A DNA stretch of 38,250 bases. Origin: Legionella bozemanae (GTDB lineage: Bacteria; Pseudomonadota; Gammaproteobacteria; Legionellales; Legionellaceae). Location of the stretch: assembly GCF_001648595.1 (NCBI RefSeq), contig NZ_LBAW01000029.1:1-38250 (forward strand), in the 5' to 3' direction. The position numbers were made by a program, and so were the translations under genes. The notes beneath the pieces were generated by a model. That model saw nothing but the letters and a program-made list of their open reading frames with translations, was not told the origin of the DNA and ran no database searches. Positions within the stretch are counted from its first letter, which is position 1; each line of letters opens with the position of its first letter. Below, piece after piece: positions 1 through 8,429 of this stretch.

Positions 1-48
1 TTCCTATATTTCAATGCCTTAAACCAAATTTTTTTGTCTATCTCTCAG

Positions 49-154
49 GCATAAAGCACGGCAAGTGGGTAAAAAATATGTTATAGAGTAAATGCATCGA
101 ATAGTATGATATAAAAGTCAAATGCCTACGTTCTGCGCTTTATGCGCGGAATCC
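49..154. repeat. Dispersed MITE-like repeat, copy A
   Basis: The segment begins with GCATAAAGCAC (49-59) and ends with GCGCTTTATGCGC (135-147), so its ends are inverted copies of a CATAAAGC core. A second copy of nearly identical length lies at 27252-27350 and matches at roughly three quarters of positions by eye. It has no coding capacity of its own. The preceding ATCTCTCAGGC (40-50) recurs at 5507-5517. It lies directly upstream of the SDR gene and may carry or displace that gene's promoter. Confidence 0.6.
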
Positions 155-294
155 AGTTGCGGGTTTTCATGGAGGATCGATTGAATGTTGTGCATCAAGC
201 AGGGCAAGTAGACACAAAAAGGCTATTTTATGTTCAAAAATTAGATGTGTTTACCCTGGATAGGATAACTAAGTCTCTAAAAAAGGAAATACAA

Positions 295-894
295 ATGAAA
301 ATTATTGTGGTTGGTGGAACTGGATTAATAGGTGACGCAGTATGTAAAGAGTTGAAACAACGGCACACAGTGATTACAGTGGGACATACTAATGGTGATT
401 TTCAAGTTGACATTAGAGACGCCCGTTCAATTGAATTACTATATAAATCAATAGGTTCGTTCGATGCAGTTGTTGCTGTAACGGGTGAAGTGTATTTTGA
501 AACATTAACGGCTTTTACTGAGGAACAATATACTATTGGTTTGAATAGTAAGTTGATGGGGCAAGTCAGGCTCGTATTAATTGGCCTCAAATACATCAAT
601 AAAGGAGGTTCATTTACTTTAACAAGCGGTGTTTTAAGCCATGATCCAATCCTTACGGGAACATCTGCGTCTATGGTCAATGGAGCCATCGATTCTTTTG
701 TAAAAAGCGCAGCGATTGAATTACCGCATCATCTTCGTATCAATGCAGTAAGTCCTACAGTTATATCAGAAGCAATGAGTCGCTATGCACCTTTTTTTCG
801 TGGTTTTGAACCGGTGCCTGTCAATCGAGTTGCTTTGGCTTACAGTAAAAGTATCGAAGGAGCTCAAACGGGTATGGTTTATTCTGTTGAGTAA
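295..894 (+). CDS. Short-chain dehydrogenase/reductase, short atypical type
   Basis: This is a 199-residue Rossmann protein of the SDR superfamily. The N-terminus carries the nucleotide-binding GGTGLIG loop (about residues 7-13), an acidic VDIRD segment follows, and the later NAVSPT motif is typical of SDR enzymes. The start at 295 is chosen because MKIIVVGG is the natural SDR N-terminus and AAAGGAAA lies just upstream; the frame is open back to 142, but that extension falls partly in a repeat and looks non-native. The usual YxxxK catalytic pair is absent: the matching stretch reads TSASMVNGA, as in a known group of roughly 200-residue SDR relatives. Substrate is unknown, and it may be a weak or non-classical oxidoreductase. 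It stands alone in its transcription unit. Confidence 0.8.
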   Translation: MKIIVVGGTGLIGDAVCKELKQRHTVITVGHTNGDFQVDIRDARSIELLYKSIGSFDAVVAVTGEVYFETLTAFTEEQYTIGLNSKLMGQVRLVLIGLKYINKGGSFTLTSGVLSHDPILTGTSASMVNGAIDSFVKSAAIELPHHLRINAVSPTVISEAMSRYAPFFRGFEPVPVNRVALAYSKSIEGAQTGMVYSVE

Positions 895-971
895 AATTCC
901 AGAGTTCACGATATAATGGATTTTATTGCATGCTGGAGCGACGATTTAAGTTATTGAGGAATGATTTTAAA

Positions 972-1769
972 ATGCAGATGAGAATATTCTGGTTTATTTT
1001 GTTTTCCTATTTATTTGCAGCAAAAATTAATGCGGCTGCTCCTGCGGATTTAATGTTTCATGATAAACCCATAGATCCCTTATGTTTTTTTAATATCGAA
1101 GGAAAAACAATTGATCTGGAACAATGTGGGGTGGAAAAAGAGAAATACGTTGTCAAAGGACATAATTCCCAGCTCATCGCAAAAGGCTATATTGGTTATA
1201 ATTGGCAAGATCCTCAGTTTCCAGACTCAACTGAAGGGTATAGCTATTATAAATTTTTTAATGCTGGAGAAAGCCTATATTGGCTTTATACAATTAATAG
1301 CGGCGGAGGTACTGGTGAGTTTACTGCCATACATCGAGTGAAAAGAAAAAATACGGATACGGTAGAGGTTGAAACTCTAGCGGATGGTGACCGTTGTAAT
1401 GGCGGCCTGCACGATGTAGCTGAAATCAATAACCACTTAAATTTTAGCCAGAATCTTACTGCCTATGATCTGATTGCATTATCCAAGAATCTAAACCCTA
1501 CAGTTAAAGCGTATGATGATTTAGCGGCATGTGCCATTTGCTGTGTTGCTAAAGCATATTATGAAGTGAACTCAAATGCGCAGTTGAAATTGAGTTATGT
1601 TGATTTAGGAACTATTGAAGAAACTAAAGAAATGCCCGATCAGGGGGCGCTGCAGTCGTGTTTTAATCAATTAATCACTTCTTATGTTACTGCGGGTAAA
1701 ACCAAGTTAAAGCAAAATATGCTCGATGAGCTTGCAGCAAAATTTAAGCAAACATGTAAGAAAAATTAA
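972..1769 (+). CDS. Secreted protein of unknown function
   Basis: The predicted product is 265 residues and I do not recognise the family. It begins with a clear Sec signal peptide: charged MQMR, a hydrophobic FWFILFSYLFAA core and probable cleavage after the INAAA stretch, so it should be periplasmic, outer-membrane or secreted. The mature part has several cysteines, including a CAICC cluster near residue 187 and single cysteines nearer both ends, which suggests disulfides. The start at 972 follows GAGGA at 956-960; an in-frame ATG at 930 would put a charged extension ahead of the signal peptide and has no ribosome binding site. No domain or catalytic motif is apparent. It is followed 46 bases later by a membrane-protein gene and could be co-transcribed with it. 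Confidence 0.75.
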   Translation: MQMRIFWFILFSYLFAAKINAAAPADLMFHDKPIDPLCFFNIEGKTIDLEQCGVEKEKYVVKGHNSQLIAKGYIGYNWQDPQFPDSTEGYSYYKFFNAGESLYWLYTINSGGGTGEFTAIHRVKRKNTDTVEVETLADGDRCNGGLHDVAEINNHLNFSQNLTAYDLIALSKNLNPTVKAYDDLAACAICCVAKAYYEVNSNAQLKLSYVDLGTIEETKEMPDQGALQSCFNQLITSYVTAGKTKLKQNMLDELAAKFKQTCKKN

Positions 1770-1815
1770 AATGAGTTTTTACGCTGCTACAATCCATCTA
1801 TAAAAGGAGAATTGC

Positions 1816-2607
1816 GTGCTACGTACTCTTGTTGCTCATATTTATCCACCATTCATTTTCTTATTTTGGATAACTTTCTTCTTGATTCTTACTAAGGTGC
1901 TTTTCTCTTATAAACGCAAGACCATGCATATTACTGCCGAGATGCACGGTACACGATTGGTTGTAAGTATCATAGGAGGTCTTTTTAGTATTTTTCTAGG
2001 ATTTGTGACCTTTATCTCATGGACCAATTATAAAGAAGCAACAGGTCTGGTCGCACAAGAGACAACCCAAATATATACCACTTGGGAGAATAGTAGAGGG
2101 TTTCCATCTTCTATTTTTCAAAATATTGATAAATTGCTTCATGCTTATGTTTTATCGATTCTCAACGATGAATGGCCTTCAATGAAAAAGGGGAAAGCAT
2201 CATCAATAACTCAAGATGCAAGTAATGCTCTATATTCAGAATTTTTGAAATATCACCCTTCAGATTCTTATATCCAATCCTTTTATAATCGAGCTATTTC
2301 CTCTTTAAATGCAGCAACTGAGGCAAGAAACCAACGTATCAATATGCTTCATGTCATTATCCCAACAGCATGGTACCTTATGATCTTAATTGGCACTTTT
2401 ACGATTATTTTTGTTTCAATTTTTTTGCTGGAAGGGATTTTTGTGGAAATTTGTATTCACGTGATGCTCTGTATCTTTCTGTCATTTTATCTCACTGCAA
2501 TTATCATCTTAAGCCATCCTTTATCTGGCTTGATTACGATTTCTAATCAACCCTATAAGGCTCTTATGTCTAAGATGGACGTTGACTTTAGAGTATCGTC
2601 ACAATAG
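1816..2607 (+). CDS. DUF4239 (bestrophin-like) membrane protein
   Basis: A 263-residue integral membrane protein with two hydrophobic segments at the N-terminus (about residues 8-30 and 48-70), a central soluble helical part (about 75-180) and two more at the C-terminus (about 182-210 and 214-240). The 2+2 layout and motifs such as GFVTFISWTNYKEA and EARNQRI resemble the DUF4239 group, which is distantly related to bestrophin channels. Function is unknown; an ion-channel role would be inference only. Translation starts at GTG (1816), preceded by AGGAGA at 1805-1810 with good spacing. The gene follows the secreted-protein gene closely in the same direction. Confidence 0.7.
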   Translation: MLRTLVAHIYPPFIFLFWITFFLILTKVLFSYKRKTMHITAEMHGTRLVVSIIGGLFSIFLGFVTFISWTNYKEATGLVAQETTQIYTTWENSRGFPSSIFQNIDKLLHAYVLSILNDEWPSMKKGKASSITQDASNALYSEFLKYHPSDSYIQSFYNRAISSLNAATEARNQRINMLHVIIPTAWYLMILIGTFTIIFVSIFLLEGIFVEICIHVMLCIFLSFYLTAIIILSHPLSGLITISNQPYKALMSKMDVDFRVSSQ

Positions 2608-2755
2608 TGCTCTGGTTGCCAGGAGAATTTATTGGCTAGGCGTCCTCTTTTTATAATGTTGCAGTACTCTCCTTAATTCCGAATTTGAGCTATGCTTATT
2701 TCAAATATGCCAGCGCAATATTGTGTTCTTGAGTAATCCAGGGAGAATGCCAAAA

Positions 2756-3676
2756 ATGAGTTATTTTAATGCAAAGGACCCAATATGCGAGACTCAAGGA
2801 TGTCCCCAGCGAGTTAGCATAGCGCTTATTCCACGATCAGTTGATCTTGGCGGGTTTCAAGTAGAGCGCATTTTACCATCCAGAGAAAAAAGAACTGTAG
2901 GCCCCTTTGTTTTTTGGGATCTAGCAGGGCCAAGCGAACTGCTTATGGGTCAAGGCATTGATGTGCTCCCGCACCCTCATATTGGTTTATCAACCATGAC
3001 TTATTTATTTTCCGGAAAACTGGTACATCGGGATACGCTTGGCAGCCATCAAATTATTGTCCCAGGTGAAGTAAATTTGATGACTGCCGGCAGAGGGATT
3101 GCTCATTCCGAACGTACACCGCATCAGGATCGCCTTTATCCACAGCATTTTTTTGGTATCCAATGTTGGTTAGCATTACCCCTCAATAAAGAGGAAACCA
3201 ACCCTTCATTTACCCATTATGATAAAAGTGCTATTCCTATGCACAATGATGATAAAAATATGAGTTTGCGAGTCATTGCCGGAGAATGGATGGGGTTAAA
3301 ATCATCGGTTATCACGCAAAATGAGGCACTTTTTGTTGAATATAAACTGAAGGCCCATGCCAATCTGATCATTCCATCAACAGTAGAAGAGCGGGCAATT
3401 CATATTCTGCATGGTAAGATAACAATTGATGCGACTCAATATGATGGCTCAACAATGCTCATTCTTAAAACAGGGGCTGAAATCAAAGTAACGGCGATCT
3501 CCGATGTACATATGATTATTTTGGGAGGACCTGCTCTTGAACAACGGCGATATCTTTGGTGGAATTTTGTAGCCAGTTCGAAAGAAAGAATTGAGCAGGC
3601 CAAATTGGATTGGATAGAAGGGAAGTTTGGAAAAATACCTGGCGATGAACATGAATTTATTCCTTTGCCAGATTAA
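2756..3676 (+). CDS. Pirin family protein
   Basis: A 306-residue bicupin of the pirin family. The metal-site residues of the N-terminal cupin are all visible: the HPHIG motif (His73, His75) and the motif with His117 and Glu119 in GIAHSER, matching the His/His/His/Glu iron ligands of human pirin and bacterial YhhW-type proteins. Bacterial pirins have been reported as quercetin dioxygenases or as regulators of central metabolism; which applies here cannot be read from sequence. The start at 2756 is chosen because GGGAGA (2741-2746) is well placed for it; the frame extends upstream to a GTG at 2723. The malic enzyme gene follows about 50 bases downstream on the same strand. Confidence 0.88.
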   Translation: MSYFNAKDPICETQGCPQRVSIALIPRSVDLGGFQVERILPSREKRTVGPFVFWDLAGPSELLMGQGIDVLPHPHIGLSTMTYLFSGKLVHRDTLGSHQIIVPGEVNLMTAGRGIAHSERTPHQDRLYPQHFFGIQCWLALPLNKEETNPSFTHYDKSAIPMHNDDKNMSLRVIAGEWMGLKSSVITQNEALFVEYKLKAHANLIIPSTVEERAIHILHGKITIDATQYDGSTMLILKTGAEIKVTAISDVHMIILGGPALEQRRYLWWNFVASSKERIEQAKLDWIEGKFGKIPGDEHEFIPLPD

Positions 3677-3728
3677 GCCGTTTACGGAGATGTCTTATAA
3701 GCGATATTCATTAAAAAGGACCTTGAAA

Positions 3729-5438
3729 ATGAAAAAATCAGATCAGGAAACTCAATATCTCAAAGATGGCAGCATCAAAACCATATTGACAGGTTATAAT
3801 CTACTGAATAATTCCAGATTGAACAAAGGCACTGCATTTACTAATAGCGAAAGAGATGCCTTTTCTCTTCACGGTTTGTTACCACCCCAGGTGAGTACAT
3901 TGCATGATCAGCAAAAACGCCGCTACGATGGCTTGGTCGCATTGCCAACCACTTTAGAAAAATATAGTTTCTTACGCGATCTCCAGGATAACAATGAAAC
4001 CCTTTTTTACTCGTTGATCATTAATAATATCGAGGAAATGCTGCCCATTGTTTATACTCCTGTTGTTGGGGAGGGATGCCAAAAATTCAGTGAAGTATTC
4101 CGCAAGCCTCGAGGCCTATTTCTTAGTTATCCCAACAAGAATTTGATTGATCAAATCTTTGCCCATCCACGTTATGACTTAATTAAGTGTATTGTTGTGA
4201 GTGACGGTGAGCGCATTCTTGGTCTTGGTGATCAAGGAGCGGGTGGAATGGGAATCCCAATAGGTAAAATGGCGCTTTATACTGCTTTGGCCGGTATTCC
4301 TCCACAATATTGTTTGCCTATTTTGCTGGATGTGGGAACAGACAATGAGGAGCGATTGGCCGATCCTCTTTATATTGGTTGGCGGCATAATCGTATTCGT
4401 GGTGCAGAGTATGACGAATTTGTGGATACATTTGTATCCGCGGTGAAACGTCGTTGGCCAAACGTTCTTCTGCAGTGGGAAGATTTTGCAGGTGTGAATG
4501 CAGCACGGTTGTTGGAGCGTTATCGAGACCAACTGTGCACCTTTAATGATGACATACAGGGAACTGCTGCTATGGCGACAGGGACTCTACTTTCTGCCAT
4601 TAATGTGACTGGAATTCCACTAAAAGAGCAAAAAATTGTTTTTCTAGGCTTCGGTGGTACGGGTTATGGAATTGCTCAATTGATGCGGGGTGCGCTTAGA
4701 GATGCTGGATTAAGTGATCAGGAAGCTGGCGATCGTATCTATGCTGTAGACAGATATGGACTTCTTGTAGAAGGGAGTAAAGGATTGACTGCTGATCAGG
4801 CCGTCTTTGCTCGCAAACGTTCTGAAGTGGCGGGATGGCAGGTTACCAATTCCGAGGAAATTGGATTGCTCGATGTGGTTCGTAATGTCAAACCTACGGC
4901 ATTGATTGGTGTTTCTACACAACAAGGGGCATTTACCGAAGAAGTAGTCCGCACTATGGCGAAATACACGGAACGCCCAGTTATTTTTCCACTTTCCAAT
5001 CCAACTTCTCACAGTGAAGCAATCCCTAAAGATCTTCTCAATTGGACGGAAGGCAGAGCTTTAATCGGAACAGGAAGCCCTTTTGATCCCGTACAATTCA
5101 ATGGAAAAGAGTATCATATCGATCAGACAAATAATTCATACATTTTTCCAGGCTTAGCTTTAGGTATTATCTCCTCTAAAGCAAAACGAGTTTCTGATGG
5201 GATGATCAAGGCTGCTGCACTTGCTCTTGCAGCATGCTCTCCTGCTCGGGAAAATAAATCAGCCAACCTTCTACCCCCGCTTGCAGACCTTCGCTTAATT
5301 AGTCTTGCTGTTGCAAAAGCTGTAGGGAAACAGGCGATATCAGAAGGTCTTGCCGGGGTTAATGAATCAGGATTTGAGGATGAGCTCGCTAATAATATAT
5401 GGGATCCAGTATACAAGCCTTACCTACTTGCTGATTAA
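3729..5438 (+). CDS. maeA: NAD-dependent malic enzyme
   Basis: This enzyme oxidatively decarboxylates malate to pyruvate with reduction of NAD, linking the TCA cycle to pyruvate. The 569-residue length equals that of E. coli MaeA (SfcA). Visible signatures are VYTPVVGEG with the catalytic Tyr109, GIPIGK with the catalytic Lys180, the metal ligands Glu251/Asp252 (EDF) and Asp274/Asp275 in NDDIQGTA, the dinucleotide loop GFGGTG (307-312), and FPLSNPTSHSEA near the C-terminus. The start at 3729 is favoured by AAAAAGGA (3713-3720); the open frame begins at 3627 inside the pirin gene but those residues are not part of the family. Cytoplasmic, probably tetrameric. It may be transcribed together with pirin upstream. 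Confidence 0.95.
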   Translation: MKKSDQETQYLKDGSIKTILTGYNLLNNSRLNKGTAFTNSERDAFSLHGLLPPQVSTLHDQQKRRYDGLVALPTTLEKYSFLRDLQDNNETLFYSLIINNIEEMLPIVYTPVVGEGCQKFSEVFRKPRGLFLSYPNKNLIDQIFAHPRYDLIKCIVVSDGERILGLGDQGAGGMGIPIGKMALYTALAGIPPQYCLPILLDVGTDNEERLADPLYIGWRHNRIRGAEYDEFVDTFVSAVKRRWPNVLLQWEDFAGVNAARLLERYRDQLCTFNDDIQGTAAMATGTLLSAINVTGIPLKEQKIVFLGFGGTGYGIAQLMRGALRDAGLSDQEAGDRIYAVDRYGLLVEGSKGLTADQAVFARKRSEVAGWQVTNSEEIGLLDVVRNVKPTALIGVSTQQGAFTEEVVRTMAKYTERPVIFPLSNPTSHSEAIPKDLLNWTEGRALIGTGSPFDPVQFNGKEYHIDQTNNSYIFPGLALGIISSKAKRVSDGMIKAAALALAACSPARENKSANLLPPLADLRLISLAVAKAVGKQAISEGLAGVNESGFEDELANNIWDPVYKPYLLAD

Positions 5439-5453
5439 GCTTAACTTTTCGTC

Positions 5454-5482
5454 TGCGTATCGCGCATAAAGCGCTGTACGTA
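5454..5482. repeat. GCATAAAGC-type hairpin repeat after maeA
   Basis: TGCGTA and GCGC on the left pair with GCGC and TACGTA on the right around an ATAAA loop, with a small internal mismatch. The core resembles the inverse of 9837-9880 and recurs in altered form at 38178-38219. It lies just downstream of the malic enzyme stop codon and may help end transcription, though no clear T-run follows. The rest of the gap up to 5694 is AT-rich, with a small inverted repeat AATAC/GTATT around 5626-5639 ahead of the kinase gene. Confidence 0.45.
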
Positions 5483-5694
5483 GAGAAATTTAAATGAAAA
5501 TGGACGATCTCTCAGGCTACTTAGCCCATAAGGCTTCCTTCATTGTCTTTTATACGTCTCAAAATAAAATTTATATGAAAATCATAAAGTTAACCTGTGA
5601 TTTAATATTGTTAGCAAGTATAAAATACTGTGGTATTATGCTCAAAAGCCAAAGAACAGTTTTTGTTTGACAGCAACTGTAGCGAATAGAGGAC

Positions 5695-6888
5695 ATGATG
5701 ATAAACTCCAAGTTATCATTGGATTTAAAAAAGAAATGCCCCGAAGATCTATTTTCGAATAACCTCACCTATGAAATCTCTCATGATTACTTAATGGAAT
5801 TGTTAGATGTTGGTAAATTAAATGTTTGGCAGTGGGATCTGGGTACCAATGAAATCATTGATTTTGGTTATTCTGAATCTTTGTCTGTTTTAAATGAACA
5901 CAGTGAAGTAGGGCATATAGAGCATTTTATAACACGACTTCATCCAGATGATCGTGAGGAAATTGCCAATGCCTTAATCAATTCTTTAATTCATTTTGAG
6001 AATTATTATGCCGATTTTCGTATTCTCTCTACCAAAGGTCATTATGAATGGGTATCGGCTCGGGGACGTTACATTCGTGATGCAAAGAATAATCCAATTA
6101 AAATGATTGGTACCTGGCATTTTATTACGGAACAGAAACATAATCAGGAATTGATTAAGTTACAACAAACGACGCTTGAGCGTATATCAAGATGTTATTT
6201 CTCAGGGGAAGCCGCATCTTCATTATCTCATGAAATCTCGCAACCATTATTGGCACTGAATTCCTACTTGCTAGGTAGTATTTTGCGTTTACAGCAAGAG
6301 GATAAAGGATCAAATGAATTTATAAGCGTTCTTCAGAAAGCATTAGAGCAAGTTGAATTGATAAGTACTATTATTAAACGAATGAAGCGTTTTGTTACTC
6401 ATGGAGAATTACATTTTGAGCGCGTTAATTTAACTTCTCTGGCAAAACAGTCGGTCATTTTGTCAAAATTTTATTCCCATTTTTCCGGAACAGTTGAGTA
6501 TGAGTTTGATGAGGATTTAACTGAAGTTTATTTGGATCGAAATCAAATGCGACAGGTTTTTTTAAACCTTATTAATAATGCCTTTGAGGCGATGTTTGAT
6601 GCAAAAACGATGAATCCTATTTTGCTTATCAAGATAAAAAACTATGAAGCGGACGTATTGGTTAGTATTGTGGATAATGGGCCTGGAGTATCGCAAAATG
6701 TACTCGATAATCTATTTACTTCATGTTATAGCACCAAAGAATACGGCTTGGGTATTGGCTTAAGTATTTGTAAAAAAATTATTGAAGCACATGGTGGGAA
6801 CATCAAAATAGAAAGAAATACTTCTGGGGAGGGTACTGTAAGTTCTTTTAGATTACCTAATCAACTTTTGGAGTCTCACAATGAATAA
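5695..6888 (+). CDS. PAS-domain sensor histidine kinase, FixL/TodS-like
   Basis: A 397-residue soluble histidine kinase with no membrane segment. Residues 35-150 form a PAS domain (WQWDLGTNE, HPDDR and GHYEWVSARGR are typical PAS and PAC pieces). The dimerisation box SLSHEISQP carries the phospho-acceptor His179 and is of the FixL/TodS type. The ATPase domain has the N box NLINNAFEA (291-299), the G1 box VDNGPGV (326-332) and the G2 box GLGIGLS (351-357). The PAS domain probably senses a cytoplasmic signal; no His ligand diagnostic of haem is evident to me. AGAGGA at 5688-5693 fits the second ATG (5698) better than the first. The stop overlaps the start of the response regulator by 8 bases, so the pair is translationally coupled. 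Confidence 0.92.
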   Translation: MMINSKLSLDLKKKCPEDLFSNNLTYEISHDYLMELLDVGKLNVWQWDLGTNEIIDFGYSESLSVLNEHSEVGHIEHFITRLHPDDREEIANALINSLIHFENYYADFRILSTKGHYEWVSARGRYIRDAKNNPIKMIGTWHFITEQKHNQELIKLQQTTLERISRCYFSGEAASSLSHEISQPLLALNSYLLGSILRLQQEDKGSNEFISVLQKALEQVELISTIIKRMKRFVTHGELHFERVNLTSLAKQSVILSKFYSHFSGTVEYEFDEDLTEVYLDRNQMRQVFLNLINNAFEAMFDAKTMNPILLIKIKNYEADVLVSIVDNGPGVSQNVLDNLFTSCYSTKEYGLGIGLSICKKIIEAHGGNIKIERNTSGEGTVSSFRLPNQLLESHNE

Positions 6889-7333
6889 GACAATTTATAT
6901 TGTTGACGACGATGAGAACGTATTGCGTGCTTTAAAATGGCTTTTTGACTCGCTGAGTTTTGAAGTGAAAACTTACTTGAATGCAACAGAGTTCCTGCAG
7001 CAATATAATCCCAAGCATATAGGGTGTCTGATTACTGATGTTCGAATGCCTGATATAGATGGTCTTGAATTACTCGAAAAATTAAAAGGGCAAAATAGCC
7101 TGCTCAAAGTAATTATTATTACAGCTTATGGTGATATACCGATGGCTGTTCGAGCGATAAAAGCTGGAGCAATTGATTTTATTACCAAGCCAATAAATGA
7201 GAAGGATTTATTAAAGCTGATTAAAAAATGTCTTGAACATTATCCACATCATACCCCTCAGGCGGTTAATAAATATGAACTTTTAAGCGAAATTGAGCTG
7301 AAGGCGCTTGAAGCCATTTGGAATAAAAATTAA
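6881..7333 (+). CDS. FixJ-type response regulator lacking its DNA-binding domain
   Basis: A 150-residue protein consisting of a complete receiver domain: acidic Asp9-Asp11, phospho-acceptor Asp53 in ITDVRMPD, Thr81 and Lys103 in ITKP. The sequence is of the FixJ/TodT family, whose members normally run to about 200 residues and end in a LuxR-type helix-turn-helix. Here residues 135-146 (LSEIELKALEAI) look like the opening helix of that domain, and a TAA follows four residues later. I see no continuation of the domain in any frame downstream, because the convergent GST gene begins almost immediately. The protein may act as a receiver-only output, or the DNA-binding part was lost. It overlaps the kinase gene by 8 bases. 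Confidence 0.88.
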   Translation: MNKTIYIVDDDENVLRALKWLFDSLSFEVKTYLNATEFLQQYNPKHIGCLITDVRMPDIDGLELLEKLKGQNSLLKVIIITAYGDIPMAVRAIKAGAIDFITKPINEKDLLKLIKKCLEHYPHHTPQAVNKYELLSEIELKALEAIWNKN

Positions 7334-7345
7334 GTAGATTGTTGA

Positions 7346-8035
7346 TTAATATCCCAATAAGCTTCTGATGCGATTGGTATAATTTCGTAGTGGAGTTTGC
7401 ACGATAAAATCCTTCAATGGCGTTTCAATCTCAAAATAGAGAATATTGGCTAAAAAACCATAACAACAGGCATCTAGAGCATGTACTTTATCTCCAAATA
7501 AATAATCTTTATCTCCTAAAATGAAAAGAATTGCTTGCAAATCATCAATACCTGATTGATATATGTCTTTGGCGGGATATCTGCCAATACCCTGGTAATG
7601 ATATTTTTCAATATTATATTTTCTTACCTGTTCAAGAGTGGCTTCGGATAATTCGGAAAATTGTTTTAAGAACTCCGCTTTGAACATAGGCCAGAATTGT
7701 TCGTCTTGCCAACGCGAATAGGACATAACCCAATACATATGATTATCTAACATTCGTACAGTCAAAAAATGAGTGTTTTTTTGTTCTTCTGTTAAGTCAT
7801 CGTCCAAATCAACATATTTTTGCGACAGATATTGAATAATAATATTACTATCAGTAATGATTTTTCCCTCATCACTTAGATAAGGCAACTGCCCTCGCGG
7901 TGCATTCTGGGTATTAATGATATGTTCATGTTGGTATTCTATTTGGGTTAATCTAAGAAAAGTGTCTACTTTCAGGCCAAAAGGGTTATTATCTGGAAGA
8001 CCAAAAAGCTCTGGATAAGAAAATAAAATTATCAT
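7346..8035 (-). CDS. Glutathione S-transferase-like protein (metaxin/FAXC type)
   Basis: A 229-residue thioredoxin-fold plus all-helical protein. The N-terminal part (about 1-75) is GST-like with GQLPYLSDEGKIITDSNIII corresponding to the glutathione-binding region. The C-terminal part has GIGRYPAKDIY and a DYLFGDKVHALDACCYGFL stretch, which is typical of the metaxin/failed-axon-connections (FAXC) group rather than classical GSTs. Bacterial members are soluble and their substrates are unknown. The gene converges on the two-component pair, 12 bases from the response regulator stop. An AGGGAGT purine stretch precedes the ATG. Glutathione-dependent activity is plausible but unproven. Confidence 0.8.
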   Translation of the reverse strand: MIILFSYPELFGLPDNNPFGLKVDTFLRLTQIEYQHEHIINTQNAPRGQLPYLSDEGKIITDSNIIIQYLSQKYVDLDDDLTEEQKNTHFLTVRMLDNHMYWVMSYSRWQDEQFWPMFKAEFLKQFSELSEATLEQVRKYNIEKYHYQGIGRYPAKDIYQSGIDDLQAILFILGDKDYLFGDKVHALDACCYGFLANILYFEIETPLKDFIVQTPLRNYTNRIRSLLGY

Positions 8036-8429
8036 TAAAAACTCCCTCTTTTTATATAAATTTCAATTACTAAAATAGCCTAACTTATAAAGATTGGCCA
8101 ATACGAATGACGCAACTCGACACAGAAAGTACGGTATTGGAAGAAATGAATATGCGTTCTTTCTGGTTTGTAACATTGAAAAAAGGAAGGTGTTGTTTGC
8201 GGATCATTAAGAGTCGATTCGGAATTTGCTCTCAGCGAAAAAATATCATGCATTTTGCTTTTAATGTGTCAAATGGAGATAGTTTTACTCTTATTTAACA
8301 AAACAATGGTATTTATTTACAGTTTATCCCTTTAATTTAATATTTGTTTAATAAATAATCAGTATCATATGAGGTATTCCCTTGTTTTGCTTCAGAGCAG
8401 CAAATAAGTCCGTAATTTAGGGGAGCGAT
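8036..8429. other. Intergenic region with one doubtful small ORF
   Basis: This stretch separates the leftward GST gene from the rightward membrane/coiled-coil gene and must hold promoters for both. It contains a 63-codon open frame at 8107-8298 (+) starting MTQLDTES, with no convincing ribosome binding site and no recognisable domain; I do not call it a gene. The remainder is very AT-rich. A small inverted repeat TTTGCT/AGCAAA (8386-8391 and 8399-8404) sits about 25 bases ahead of the next gene. GGGGAG at 8420-8425 is the ribosome binding site of the downstream gene. Confidence 0.5.

Noticed and set aside
142..294. N-terminal extension of the SDR gene
   Set aside because: It starts within the end of a repeat, has no SDR-like sequence, and a proper start with ribosome binding site is at 295.
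8107..8298. 63-codon ORF between the GST and membrane/coiled-coil genes
   Set aside because: No ribosome binding site, no recognisable motif, Cys- and Arg-rich composition unlike neighbours; probably chance or a decayed remnant.
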